The position numbers were made by a program, and so were the translations under genes. Shown piece by piece: positions 29,610 through 37,679 of a stretch of 64,000 bases of DNA (the first letter of the stretch is position 1; each line of letters begins with the position of its first letter). The notes under the pieces were generated by a model, which did not search any database, was not told the origin of the DNA, and saw only the letters and a program-made list of their open reading frames with translations. This DNA comes from Pseudobutyrivibrio sp. YE44 (GTDB lineage Bacteria; Bacillota; Clostridia; Lachnospirales; Lachnospiraceae): positions 620,001 to 684,000 of the forward strand of contig NZ_FMXT01000001.1 of NCBI RefSeq assembly GCF_900104335.1. The letters run 5' to 3'.

Positions 29610-30353
29610 TTATAATACTTTATTCAAGAAATCGATGGTTCTAGCTTCTTTAGGTGCTCCTAACACTTCCTGTGGAGTACCTTCTTCAATAATATAACCG
29701 CCATCCATAAAGATAACTCTATCTGCAACTTCTCTGGCAAAGCCCATTTCATGAGTAACAATAACCATGGTCATACCCTCGGCAGCCAAATCCTTCATTA
29801 CTTGCAAAACTTCACCTACCATTTCTGGATCAAGAGCTGAAGTAGGCTCATCAAAAAGCATTATATCTGGCTGCATACATAGTGCACGTGCAATAGCCAC
29901 ACGCTGCTTCTGTCCACCTGAAAGCTGATTTGGATAGCTTTCTGCTTTCTCTGCCAAGCCAACTCTAGCAAGCATTTTCTTAGCACGTTCAACAGCTTCT
30001 TCCTTGGAGCATTTCTTTAACTGAACAGGTGCTAATGTAAGGTTATCAATAATGTTGAGATTATTAAATAGATTGAAATGCTGGAATACCATTCCAATGT
30101 TTTCCCTAACCTTATTGATATTTACATTTTTATAAACAATATCTTCATCATTAATAATGATGCTACCGCCCGTAGGCTTTTCAAGCTTGTTAAGGCATCT
30201 TAAAAAGGTGGATTTACCTGAACCAGAAGGTCCGATAATACAAAGCACCTCGCCCTTGTGTACATCAGTACTAATATCCTTTAAAACCTCTAGTTCTCCA
30301 AAGGTTTTCTTAAGATTTTTTACACTAATCTTTACTTCATTCTTATCTACCAA
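29610..30353 (-). CDS. polar amino acid ABC transporter ATP-binding protein
   Basis: A 247-residue ATPase of the GlnQ/HisP type with Walker [11 protein letters not shown]-loop MVFQHFNLF, signature [15 protein letters not shown], Walker [14 protein letters not shown] and switch His in VTHEMGFA. The start codon is TTG at 30353, not ATG: GAGGAGG sits seven bases upstream inside the end of the permease gene, and no ATG is available. The two genes overlap by 11 bases. The substrate cannot be told from the ATPase. Confidence 0.93.
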   Translation of the reverse strand: MVDKNEVKISVKNLKKTFGELEVLKDISTDVHKGEVLCIIGPSGSGKSTFLRCLNKLEKPTGGSIIINDEDIVYKNVNINKVRENIGMVFQHFNLFNNLNIIDNLTLAPVQLKKCSKEEAVERAKKMLARVGLAEKAESYPNQLSGGQKQRVAIARALCMQPDIMLFDEPTSALDPEMVGEVLQVMKDLAAEGMTMVIVTHEMGFAREVADRVIFMDGGYIIEEGTPQEVLGAPKEARTIDFLNKVL

Positions 30354-31014
30354 CGTTTAGCCTCCTCTCAACAACCTTTGCACTGCGTGAAAGGATTGTG
30401 ATGACAATCAAGTACATAATTCCAACGATTGCCCATGTCTGGAAAGACATAAATGTATTAGCCTGAACATTTTTTGCAGTGTTAACAAGTTCAGGGAAAC
30501 CGATAACTGAAAGGATGGATGTATCCTTCAATGTAATAATAAACTGATTAATAAAGGTAGGAATCATTGTTCTGATAGCCTGTGGCAAAACTACCTTTCT
30601 CATAGCCTGACCATATGTGAGACCTAATGAACGTGCAGCTTCCATCTGACCAATATCAACAGACTGAATACCTGCACGAATAATCTCTGCCATATAAGCG
30701 CCACAGTTTAACGCAAGACATGCTGTACCAGCCTGAAGCGCAGTTAGATTCATAGAGAACCCACCAATAATATTATTAAATAAATATGGAATACCAAAGT
30801 AAATAAAGAATGCCAAAACAATCATAGGCACTCCTCGAATAACATCAACGAAAATCTGAGAGATTACATTGCATACTCGGTTCTTAAGCACTCCCATAAT
30901 TCCGAAAATCATACCAATGATGCAGGCAAAGAATAATCCTAATAAAGCCAACAGCAAGGTTCGTCCCAATGCAATCGTAAGCATAGGACCATATCCTGTA
31001 ATAATCTTAATCAT
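30343..31014 (-). CDS. polar amino acid ABC transporter permease
   Basis: A 223-residue HisM/GlnP-type permease with five membrane segments and the EAA loop [28 protein letters not shown], which contacts the ATPase. Starts at [19 protein letters not shown] (31014), preceded by AAAGGT; the longer frame to 31080 adds residues unlike the family and overlaps the spacer. Only one permease gene is present, so the transporter probably uses a homodimer. Confidence 0.93.
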   Translation of the reverse strand: MIKIITGYGPMLTIALGRTLLLALLGLFFACIIGMIFGIMGVLKNRVCNVISQIFVDVIRGVPMIVLAFFIYFGIPYLFNNIIGGFSMNLTALQAGTACLALNCGAYMAEIIRAGIQSVDIGQMEAARSLGLTYGQAMRKVVLPQAIRTMIPTFINQFIITLKDTSILSVIGFPELVNTAKNVQANTFMSFQTWAIVGIMYLIVITILSRSAKVVERRLNVGR

Positions 31015-31086
31015 AAAATTAAACCTTTCTAAAAATAATATGGGCAAGGCAATTATATACCCTACCCATACAAAACTCAAAGACTA

Positions 31087-31878
31087 TTATTCGCCTAAGT
31101 ACTTGGCAATAATCTCATCATATTTGCCGTTTGCCTTAATATTCTTAAGACCGGCATTGAACATATCAACAAGTTCCTGATTGTCTGCATTAAAGATTGC
31201 AAAACCATAAGATGCAGGGTCGTTACCAGTGCCATCAACTATTTTCATAGCGATGCCTGTGTCTTTGATGTTTGAAGCCATGATAGGGGTATCATCGAAG
31301 CAAGCGGCAACCTGCCCACCTACAACTGCCTGATACATTGTTGGTGAATCCTCAAAATATGTAACTGTGAAGCCATACTCACTAGAAAGACTCTCTGCGT
31401 AAGTAGCACTCATTGTACCTGTCTTTACAGCAACTGATTTTCCAGATAAATCCTCAAAGCCTTTAATATCTGAAGAAGACTCTACTGCCATACTCTGATT
31501 TGCATCGTAATATCCATCAGAGAAAATCCAGCCTGAATCTTTTCTCTCATCTGTGATAGATGCTCCGGCAATCATACCATCTGCCTGACCAGCCTGGCAT
31601 GCTGCAATAGATGCATCCCAGCCAAGAACCTGAACTTCGTACTTGAAGCCCTGATCCTCCGCAATAGCTGCAAGAATATCCATATCAATTCCCACAAAAT
31701 CACCATTATCTGCTGTGTACTCAAATGGTTTGAAAGATGTATCTGTAGCGATTTTCCATACCTTATCTGATGAAGCTGACTGATTATCAGAAGCTCCTTT
31801 GTCTGATGCGCCGCCACAAGCAACTAAAGACAACGCCATAATACCTGTTAATAATCCACTAATAAGTCTTTTTCTCAT
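31087..31878 (-). CDS. polar amino acid ABC transporter substrate-binding lipoprotein
   Basis: A 263-residue lipoprotein: signal peptide MRKRLISGLLTGIMALSLVACGG with lipobox LVAC, then a periplasmic-binding-protein type 2 fold (WKIATDTSFKPFEYTADNGDFVGIDMDILAAIA is the family signature). It resembles binding proteins for His, Gln, Arg, Lys or cystine; the substrate is undecided. The start at 31878 has GGAGA upstream. First gene of the SBP-permease-ATPase-kinase transcript. Confidence 0.92.
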   Translation of the reverse strand: MRKRLISGLLTGIMALSLVACGGASDKGASDNQSASSDKVWKIATDTSFKPFEYTADNGDFVGIDMDILAAIAEDQGFKYEVQVLGWDASIAACQAGQADGMIAGASITDERKDSGWIFSDGYYDANQSMAVESSSDIKGFEDLSGKSVAVKTGTMSATYAESLSSEYGFTVTYFEDSPTMYQAVVGGQVAACFDDTPIMASNIKDTGIAMKIVDGTGNDPASYGFAIFNADNQELVDMFNAGLKNIKANGKYDEIIAKYLGE

Positions 31879-31991
31879 AAGGTTTCTCCTTTTCAATATA
31901 TTTACAAGCATCCGTAGATACTTATAGCATCTTTACCAATTAGCATTTATTGCTTTTGGTTATTTTATCATAAAAGTAAGCCTAACTACAA

Positions 31992-32999
31992 TTACAATAC
32001 TTCTAAGATTCTATCAGCAATATATTTCATACCTGCATCATTAGGGTGCTTCAAGACTGCCTGATTTTTAACTGTATGATACTTTCCGTCATCACCAAGT
32101 ACCTTTGAGCCACTAGCTGCGCGATAAGCAGCTTTTCCTCTGATTGCAGAAATATCAGCATAACCACAACCCTGCTTAGCTGCAACATCCTTTTTTGCAG
32201 CATCACGGCCACTTCTATACCAATAGTCACCAACCACAACAACCCTTGCATTAGGCTGAGCTGTCTTTACATAAGAAACCAATTTATTAAAATCCTTTTT
32301 AAAGGTGGTCATGTTATTAACATTCTCACCAAGCTGGATGATTACCAAATCATACTGATTTGCAAGCTTAGAATCAAACTTTGACAACTGTCTGTTTCTT
32401 GCTGAGCTTGTTTCCCAACTTTGAACAGAAATGATATCTAAACTTGTGTTCTGATATTTTTGAGCAAGTCCTACCTGAACCTGATGTACATAATCCTTAT
32501 CCATGCTAGAAGCTGCCATACCCCAAGAACCCCACCAATAACCACACACTGGATGTAAAGTAATTGAGTTTCCAATGGCAAGAATATTGTATACGCCATC
32601 ATCTATTACTTGTGGTGCTTTAGCTGTTGCATCTGGAGTTGCTCCAGGCTGCTCAGTTTGTTCTGTTGCAGGATTTGTAGACTGATTAGCCTGGGCCAAT
32701 GCATTGGCTGCGTCCTGGGCATTAGCATATCTGCCTTCAGCCTTACCATAATTAACATAATGCCAATAAAGTGTCTGAGGGTCGTTTCCAAAGATGGCTA
32801 CTACATCAGGATACTGACTAGCATAATATGTTGCATCAAAAGCTGTTTCAGTTGAAGCTGCCTCTTCAGTGCTTTGCTTAGTCTCCTCTGCCCTAACAGC
32901 CTGAGATGGAACGAGTGCCATTCCCATTACCATGGTAGATACTGTAAGTGCTAAAAGTGTTTTCTTAATTCTAGTTGTAAAATTCTTATTTGTAATCAT
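31992..32999 (-). CDS. secreted SGNH/GDSL hydrolase
   Basis: A 335-residue exported esterase-like protein. It has an N-terminal signal peptide (about 1-38, LLALTVSTMVMGMALVPSQAVRAEE) and then the motif YYASQYPDVVAIFGNDPQTLYWHYVNYGKAEGR (about 55-87), a module found in many Lachnospiraceae surface proteins. After a Thr/Gln/Pro linker comes the SGNH domain: block I AIGNSIT with the nucleophile Ser, block III IQLGENVN, and block V HPNDAGM with the catalytic His. The probable substrate is an acetylated glycan. The ATG at 32999 follows AAAGGTGA. It lies 18 bases after the radical SAM gene and is probably cotranscribed with it. Confidence 0.87.
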   Translation of the reverse strand: MITNKNFTTRIKKTLLALTVSTMVMGMALVPSQAVRAEETKQSTEEAASTETAFDATYYASQYPDVVAIFGNDPQTLYWHYVNYGKAEGRYANAQDAANALAQANQSTNPATEQTEQPGATPDATAKAPQVIDDGVYNILAIGNSITLHPVCGYWWGSWGMAASSMDKDYVHQVQVGLAQKYQNTSLDIISVQSWETSSARNRQLSKFDSKLANQYDLVIIQLGENVNNMTTFKKDFNKLVSYVKTAQPNARVVVVGDYWYRSGRDAAKKDVAAKQGCGYADISAIRGKAAYRAASGSKVLGDDGKYHTVKNQAVLKHPNDAGMKYIADRILEVL

Positions 33000-33017
33000 C
33001 ACCTATCACCTTTACTT

Positions 33018-33911
33018 TTAAATCTCGTTTCCAAAGGATGGAATAAAACTTTCCTTTGCAACTTTTCTATCTTGTATAAATGCCTGATCAACGCCTAAGG
33101 CTATAGCATAATCAATTACCGATTCGTATTCACGTTTTGTAACACGACGATTTAATTCAGGATATGTATCCTTAATTTGTGGCATAGGAGTATATTGACT
33201 CATAATGCTCATATAAATGCTATTTCCATAGGTTTCAAACAGATACTTTATTATAGCCTTTGAATCCCTAGTATGTCTAGGTAATAATAGCTGTCGTACT
33301 ATAACTCCTGATTGAATAAAGCCACGATCATCAAAAATCACCTGTGGACATTGACGCACCATTTCATCTATGGCGACCTTTGCTACTTCAGGATAATCAG
33401 CTGCTTTAGAGTAAGTTTTAGCCAATGAGCTATCCCAATACTTAAAATCCGGCAAATACGCATTTACGATACCATCAAGCATTTTCAAGCTTTCTACCTT
33501 TTCATAACCACTAGTATTATAAATAATTGGAATATTTAACCCATGAGCTCTAGCCCTAGTAACAGATTCTACTATCGCAGGTATATAATGTGTACCTGTA
33601 ACAAGATTAATGTTATTAGCTCCCTTAGCTTGTAAATCAAGATATACCTGAGACAGCTGTTCTATTGTAATTTCTTTGCCTACCAAACCGTGACTAATTT
33701 CTTCATTCTGACAAAATACACAGTGGAGCGGACATCCACTGAAGAATACCGCTCCACTACCATTTTCACCAGAAATGCATGGCTCCTCCCAATAGTGAAG
33801 AGCAGCCCTAGCCACCTTAACAGTGGATGAAACCTGACATACACCACGTGAATTATCTCGGTTGACTCCGCAGTTTCTAGGGCAAAGATTGCATTTACTG
33901 TAGAAGTTCAT
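33018..33911 (-). CDS. radical SAM protein, PflA-like (COG1313 type)
   Basis: A 297-residue radical SAM protein of the putative pyruvate-formate-lyase-activating group. The iron-sulfur motif is CPLHCVFC near residue 60; an extra N-terminal cysteine set CNLCPRNC (8-15) plus a Cys near 26 may hold a second cluster. The function of this group is not settled, and no partner glycyl-radical enzyme is adjacent. GAGGT lies about 11 bases before the ATG. It is between thrS and the SGNH hydrolase gene on the same strand. Confidence 0.88.
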   Translation of the reverse strand: MNFYSKCNLCPRNCGVNRDNSRGVCQVSSTVKVARAALHYWEEPCISGENGSGAVFFSGCPLHCVFCQNEEISHGLVGKEITIEQLSQVYLDLQAKGANNINLVTGTHYIPAIVESVTRARAHGLNIPIIYNTSGYEKVESLKMLDGIVNAYLPDFKYWDSSLAKTYSKAADYPEVAKVAIDEMVRQCPQVIFDDRGFIQSGVIVRQLLLPRHTRDSKAIIKYLFETYGNSIYMSIMSQYTPMPQIKDTYPELNRRVTKREYESVIDYAIALGVDQAFIQDRKVAKESFIPSFGNEI

Positions 33912-33935
33912 TATTGAAATACCTCAAGGGAAAGC

Positions 33936-35702
33936 CTATTTACGTCCCTTTGTCTTAATCTCGTTTACAATAAGCTCTACAAACTCATCAAACTTAACTG
34001 TTGTAGTGCCCTGCTCACCGTGAAGTCTGTAAGATACAGTTCCCTCAGCCTCTTCATTCTTACCAAGAACTGCAAGGTAAGGAACCTTCTGAATCTGAGC
34101 CTCACGCATCTTGTAACCAAGCTTCTCTGAACGTGTATCAAACTCTACACGAACATCTGCGTCTGCAAGTGCATCAACAAGCTTCTGTGAGTATGCATTA
34201 AGATCAGCATCATCATTCTTAACTGGAAGAACCTTAACCTGTGTAGGAGCAAGCCATGTTGGAAGGTTACCCTTTGTCTCCTCAAGAATGTATGCCATAA
34301 ATCTATCAAGTGATCCAAGAATAGCTCTGTGGATTACTACTGGTGTCTGTTTGTTAGAATCAGCATCTGTGTATGTAAGATCAAACTTAGCTGGAAGGCA
34401 GAAATCAAGCTGACATGTAGAAAGTGTGATTTCATTACCAATAGCTGGCTTAACATTTACATCAAGCTTTGGACCGTAGAAGGCAGCCTCACCGATTTCT
34501 TCTGTGAACTCAATACCGATTTCTGTAAGAGTCTCACGAAGAGCCTGCTCTGCTGTGTTCCACATCTCATCATCCTGATGATATTTCTTTGTATCTGCAG
34601 GATCACGAAGTGAAAGAACACATCTGTAATCTGTGATACCAAAATCCTCGTATGTGCTGAAGATAAGGTCGCATACGCTCTTAACCTCATCCTTAATCTG
34701 CTCCATTGTACAGAAGATATGTGAATCGTTCTGGCAGAAGTGACGTCCTCTCTCAATACCCTTAAGAGTTCCTGAAGACTCGAAACGGAAATCATGAGCG
34801 ATCTCAGCGATACGGATAGGAAGCTCCTTATATGAGTGTGGACGGTTTGCAAAAATTCTCATGTGGTGTGGGCAGTTCATAGGACGAAGAACGAAGTTCT
34901 CTCCCTCAACTTCCATAGCTGGGAACATGTTCTCCTTGTAGTGATCCCAGTGACCCGATGTCTGGTAAAGCTGAACTGTACCAACGCAAGGTGTCATAAC
35001 GTGGAGGTAACCAAGCTTACGCTCCTTGTTACGGATGTAGTTCTCAAGCTCTGTCCAGATTGTATAACCATTTGGAAGATACATTGGAAGACCACGACCG
35101 ATAAGATCATCAGCCATGAAAAGCTGCATATCCTTACCAATCTTTCTGTGATCGCGCTCCTTAGCTTCCTCAAGAAGTGCAAGGTGCTCATCAAGTGCCT
35201 CCTGTGTTGGGAAGCAAACACCGTATACACGGTTAAGAACCTGGTTCTCAGCATCGCCCTTCCAGTAAGCACCAGAGTGCTTAATAAGCTTGAAGTAACG
35301 GCAAAGCTTAACATTATCTACGTGAGGTCCACGGCAAAGATCAGTGAAATCACCCTGATCGTAGCATGAAATTGTCTGTGTATCCTCATCCATATTATTA
35401 ATAAGATCAATCTTGTATGGGTCGTCCTTGAACATCTCAAGAGCTTCAGCTTTAGAGATTTCTCTTCTGTAAATCTTGCAGCCAGACTTAGCTACCTTCT
35501 TCATTTCCTTTTCGATTTTAGCAATGTCCTCATCTGTGAGCATAACATCGCCAAGATCCATATCATAGTAGAAACCTTCCTCTACTACTGGGCCTACCCA
35601 AAACTTAGCGTTTGGATAAAGGTGCTTTACAGCCTGTGCCATCATGTGGGCACAAGAGTGATTGAGCATGTTTAAAGACTCATCTTCTTTGAAATTAACC
35701 AT
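33936..35702 (-). CDS. thrS: threonyl-tRNA synthetase (lacking the N-terminal TGS domain)
   Basis: Class II synthetase of 588 residues, about 50 shorter than usual ThrRS because the TGS domain is absent; the protein begins at the editing domain (NMLNHSCAHMMAQAVKHLYP, with the HxxxH zinc-type editing motif, and YYDMDL). Motif 2 (FRFESSGTLKGIERGRHFCQND) and motif 3 (GSLDRFMAYILEE) are present, as are the catalytic zinc Cys and His (CPHHM, VIHRA). The C-terminal anticodon domain is complete. AAAGGAGAAA precedes the ATG. Expression is controlled by a T-box leader. Confidence 0.95.
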   Translation of the reverse strand: MVNFKEDESLNMLNHSCAHMMAQAVKHLYPNAKFWVGPVVEEGFYYDMDLGDVMLTDEDIAKIEKEMKKVAKSGCKIYRREISKAEALEMFKDDPYKIDLINNMDEDTQTISCYDQGDFTDLCRGPHVDNVKLCRYFKLIKHSGAYWKGDAENQVLNRVYGVCFPTQEALDEHLALLEEAKERDHRKIGKDMQLFMADDLIGRGLPMYLPNGYTIWTELENYIRNKERKLGYLHVMTPCVGTVQLYQTSGHWDHYKENMFPAMEVEGENFVLRPMNCPHHMRIFANRPHSYKELPIRIAEIAHDFRFESSGTLKGIERGRHFCQNDSHIFCTMEQIKDEVKSVCDLIFSTYEDFGITDYRCVLSLRDPADTKKYHQDDEMWNTAEQALRETLTEIGIEFTEEIGEAAFYGPKLDVNVKPAIGNEITLSTCQLDFCLPAKFDLTYTDADSNKQTPVVIHRAILGSLDRFMAYILEETKGNLPTWLAPTQVKVLPVKNDDADLNAYSQKLVDALADADVRVEFDTRSEKLGYKMREAQIQKVPYLAVLGKNEEAEGTVSYRLHGEQGTTTVKFDEFVELIVNEIKTKGRK

Positions 35703-35755
35703 TGTTTTTCTCCTTTAAAATGAATGTGATTTTACCTACTGGTACTAAGGGTGTA

Positions 35756-36017
35756 AAACAAAAAAGCACCCATAGAACTGGCAATTCGCCAATCCTAAGG
35801 GTGCGAATAAACATTTCACACGGTTCCACCTTAGTGTTTCACTCATTTTGTCTTTAACGGAACTACCCGGAGACGCTTCCCTTTTATTAATAAAATAATA
35901 AGGTTCTACGTTCAGCTCGAGAATGGTGTTCATATAAGCTTCCACTAGACGCTTCCAGCCTAGGCGTCCTCTCTCTTAGCTTCCGCAAATACTACTGTTT
36001 CTGTCATCGCTTTTTCG
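35756..36017 (-). promoter_or_regulatory. T-box riboswitch leader of thrS
   Basis: On the minus strand the leader holds the conserved T-box sequence AGGTGGAACCGTGTG (35817-35831) followed by a terminator: GCACCC (35766-35771) pairs with GGGTGC (35799-35804) and Ts follow. In the Stem I region, ATGAACACCATTC (35921-35933) contains a GAAC-ACC context, making ACC (threonine) at 35925-35927 the likely specifier codon. Uncharged tRNA-Thr would stabilise the antiterminator and allow thrS expression. Confidence 0.92.
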
Positions 36018-36023
36018 TGTCTT

Positions 36024-36052
36024 ATCCTAACATAAATTAAAGGATTTCTCAA
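36024..36052 (-). promoter_or_regulatory. thrS promoter
   Basis: Minus-strand TTGAGA (36047-36052), 17-base spacer and TAGGAT (36024-36029). Transcription starts near 36017, just upstream of T-box Stem I. Confidence 0.7.
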
Positions 36053-36098
36053 GACACCAGTTTTTGTAATTTTAGTGTTTTATCCCTTATTTATGGTT

Positions 36099-36737
36099 CT
36101 AAAACAAAGTCACACCTTTTGAAGTATAGTTGCTAGAACCTAAAGATAAGGCTTTACCAATAATGGTATTGATTGAATCTGCACTGGAAGAAATGTTCTT
36201 CATATAATTTGAATCAGTGCCAAGTAGCTTCTGTATATCCATTACAGCTGCTGTCTCTAGCTTTTCTTGATTAAGCTCTAGTTTTTTGTCTATAGTCATG
36301 CTAATTCCAAGCTTTTCAAACTCGGCCCGCTTTTCCTTGAAAGCCTCTTCAAACTCTGTTTTGAAGCTATTATTAAGAGCGCCACCGCAGCTAGATAAAT
36401 TTGAAATTGTGCTATTATAGGCTGTCACAAAATTGTTCACGCTCTTCAGTAGGTTTGTCTTATCATATTCTTTACCTTCTTCAGCAGTATACAATTCTTT
36501 CTTACCAAGCTTTTCTATAGCATCAACAAGATTAGTGGCTGCAGTATCAACGTTCTTATACTTGGCATTTGACTTGCCACCTGTAAGTCCCAAGGACTCC
36601 ATCTTCTTTTGATATGCAGCTTCATTTTTAGATATCAACTGATTAATAAGAGGATTTCCGGTCTTGCCTTTATTTAGCATAGAAAGAAGACTCTGATTAC
36701 TCTGATAATATTCCAGTGAATTATTGATTTTACTCAT
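36099..36737 (-). CDS. FliD C-terminal-like protein (flagellar cap-related, short)
   Basis: A 212-residue protein, mostly helical, without a signal peptide. From about residue 90 it resembles the C-terminal domain of the flagellar cap protein FliD: LLKSVNNFVTAYNSTISNL, then LGISMTIDKKLELNQEKLETAAVMDIQKLLGTDSNYMKNI and a Ser-rich end. The hypervariable FliD domains are missing, so it is not a normal cap protein. The ATG at 36737 has GAGGTG upstream, and this site is one arm of a 17-bp inverted repeat. It lies downstream of a 96-residue helical protein gene. Assignment is moderate; flagellar function is inferred. Confidence 0.6.
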   Translation of the reverse strand: MSKINNSLEYYQSNQSLLSMLNKGKTGNPLINQLISKNEAAYQKKMESLGLTGGKSNAKYKNVDTAATNLVDAIEKLGKKELYTAEEGKEYDKTNLLKSVNNFVTAYNSTISNLSSCGGALNNSFKTEFEEAFKEKRAEFEKLGISMTIDKKLELNQEKLETAAVMDIQKLLGTDSNYMKNISSSADSINTIIGKALSLGSSNYTSKGVTLF

Positions 36738-36787
36738 AAGTTTCACCTCATCCTTTTGACTTGGCACCATTTTTCTTTATGAATTAT

Positions 36788-36828
36788 AAAAAAGCACTTT
36801 CCAAAGATTTTCCATCCTTGGAAAGTGC
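36788..36828 (-). terminator. intrinsic terminator inside the inverted-repeat segment
   Basis: GCACTTTCCAA (36794-36804) pairs with TTGGAAAGTGC (36818-36828), followed on the minus strand by six Ts. In the present orientation it would stop transcription before the FliD-like gene. Confidence 0.85.
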
Positions 36829-36848
36829 AATTTCTCCTACTCTTTATG

Positions 36849-36875
36849 TTTCGGTATCTTGACCTCTAAAGTTTA
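36849..36875 (-). promoter_or_regulatory. possible sigma-D (sigma-28, flagellar) promoter
   Basis: Minus-strand TAAACTTT (36868-36875) and CCGAAA (36849-36854) resemble the flagellar sigma consensus TAAAGTTT-N11-GCCGATAA, but the spacing between TAAA and CCGA is 17 rather than 16. It lies inside the inverted-repeat segment, upstream of the terminator. Confidence 0.3.
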
Positions 36876-36909
36876 TAGATGAGGTGAAACTTATTTTAAC
36901 TGTTTATTC

Positions 36910-37200
36910 TTATTTGTTAGATATATGCTCCAAAACAGTTTTTACCCAACCCAACTCCCAATTAATTCGCACGTTAAGAATCTCAGCCTGCTGATTTAAA
37001 AGATTATCAATGGTTTCCTGCTTTGATGTCATAAGCTTCATAGTCTCGCAGTTTTCGTACATCTCATTATATTGAGAAACCTTGTTTTTGAATTCGTTTT
37101 TCATCATAGATGGTACACCGTCCTGGGAAAAAACGATTTCTGCTCGTTCATGAAGCTGCATCATCTTGCTATATAATTCTTCTAGTTTTAACTTGTCCAT
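36910..37200 (-). CDS. hypothetical small helical protein
   Basis: I do not recognise this 96-residue protein. It is soluble, predicted almost entirely helical, with many Met, Gln and Glu residues (MDKLKLEELYSKMMQLHERAEIVF). Its size and position before a FliD-like gene recall FliT-type export chaperones, but that is a guess. The ATG follows AAGGAT, which is formed from the end of the NUDIX gene five bases upstream, so the two are cotranscribed. Confidence 0.65.
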   Translation of the reverse strand: MDKLKLEELYSKMMQLHERAEIVFSQDGVPSMMKNEFKNKVSQYNEMYENCETMKLMTSKQETIDNLLNQQAEILNVRINWELGWVKTVLEHISNK

Positions 37201-37205
37201 TGTCT

Positions 37206-37664
37206 TTATCCTTCAATAATTGTATCAATAAGATTATCCTGCTTGTCATATACAAGCTTTACAGAAAAGAAATCTTCGCGCTCCTTTAGAAGGTTAAGGA
37301 AAACCAAATCCCCTTCCCAAAGGTTAAGACTAGGTACCTTATCAATATTAACCCAAGTAAGTTCACCTTCGTTACAATCAGAATTCAATTCTCCACTAAA
37401 ATCTTCACTAGTAAATAGAATAGTATGCTCAGTCTCATCGCCTAAAACAAAGGTCAAATAGCCCCTGGTTTTCACACTATTAAGTGTGAGTCCAGTTTCT
37501 TCTAGAACCTCACGCTTTATACAATCTATTGGAGATTCACCTTCCTCAACATGACCTCCAACACCTATATATTTGCCAGCGTTAATATCCTGCTCCTTCT
37601 TGGTACGATGAAGCATAAGATATTGATTGTCTTTGATTAAGTAGCAAAGAGTTGTGATTCGCAT
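37206..37664 (-). CDS. NUDIX hydrolase (MutT-like)
   Basis: A 152-residue NUDIX protein with the catalytic box GGHVEEGESPIDCIKREVLEETGL (near residues 38-61) matching GX5EX7REUXEEXGU. It begins MRITTLCYLIKDNQYLMLHRTKKEQD and is close to 8-oxo-dGTP diphosphatases of the MutT type, though the substrate cannot be fixed. The ATG at 37664 has AAAGGTC upstream; an in-frame TTG at 37679 lacks one. It directly follows the LprI-like gene. Confidence 0.88.
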   Translation of the reverse strand: MRITTLCYLIKDNQYLMLHRTKKEQDINAGKYIGVGGHVEEGESPIDCIKREVLEETGLTLNSVKTRGYLTFVLGDETEHTILFTSEDFSGELNSDCNEGELTWVNIDKVPSLNLWEGDLVFLNLLKEREDFFSVKLVYDKQDNLIDTIIEG

Positions 37665-37679
37665 ATTGTGACCTTTCAA

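Larger units (their letters stand above)
36736..36894. repeat. 17-bp perfect inverted repeats flanking a 125-bp segment
   Basis: ATAAGTTTCACCTCATC (36736-36752) and GATGAGGTGAAACTTAT (36878-36894) are exact reverse complements. The left copy is the ribosome site and start of the FliD-like gene. The segment between holds a minus-facing terminator, a plus-facing TTGACT/TATGAA promoter-like pair (36756-36783), and a minus-facing flagellar sigma-type promoter candidate. This is either an invertible switch or, in read-through RNA, a long stem hiding the Shine-Dalgarno sequence. Confidence 0.75.

Noticed and set aside
35745-35945. Small minus-strand open frame upstream of thrS
   Set aside because: It lies entirely within the T-box leader and has no coding character.
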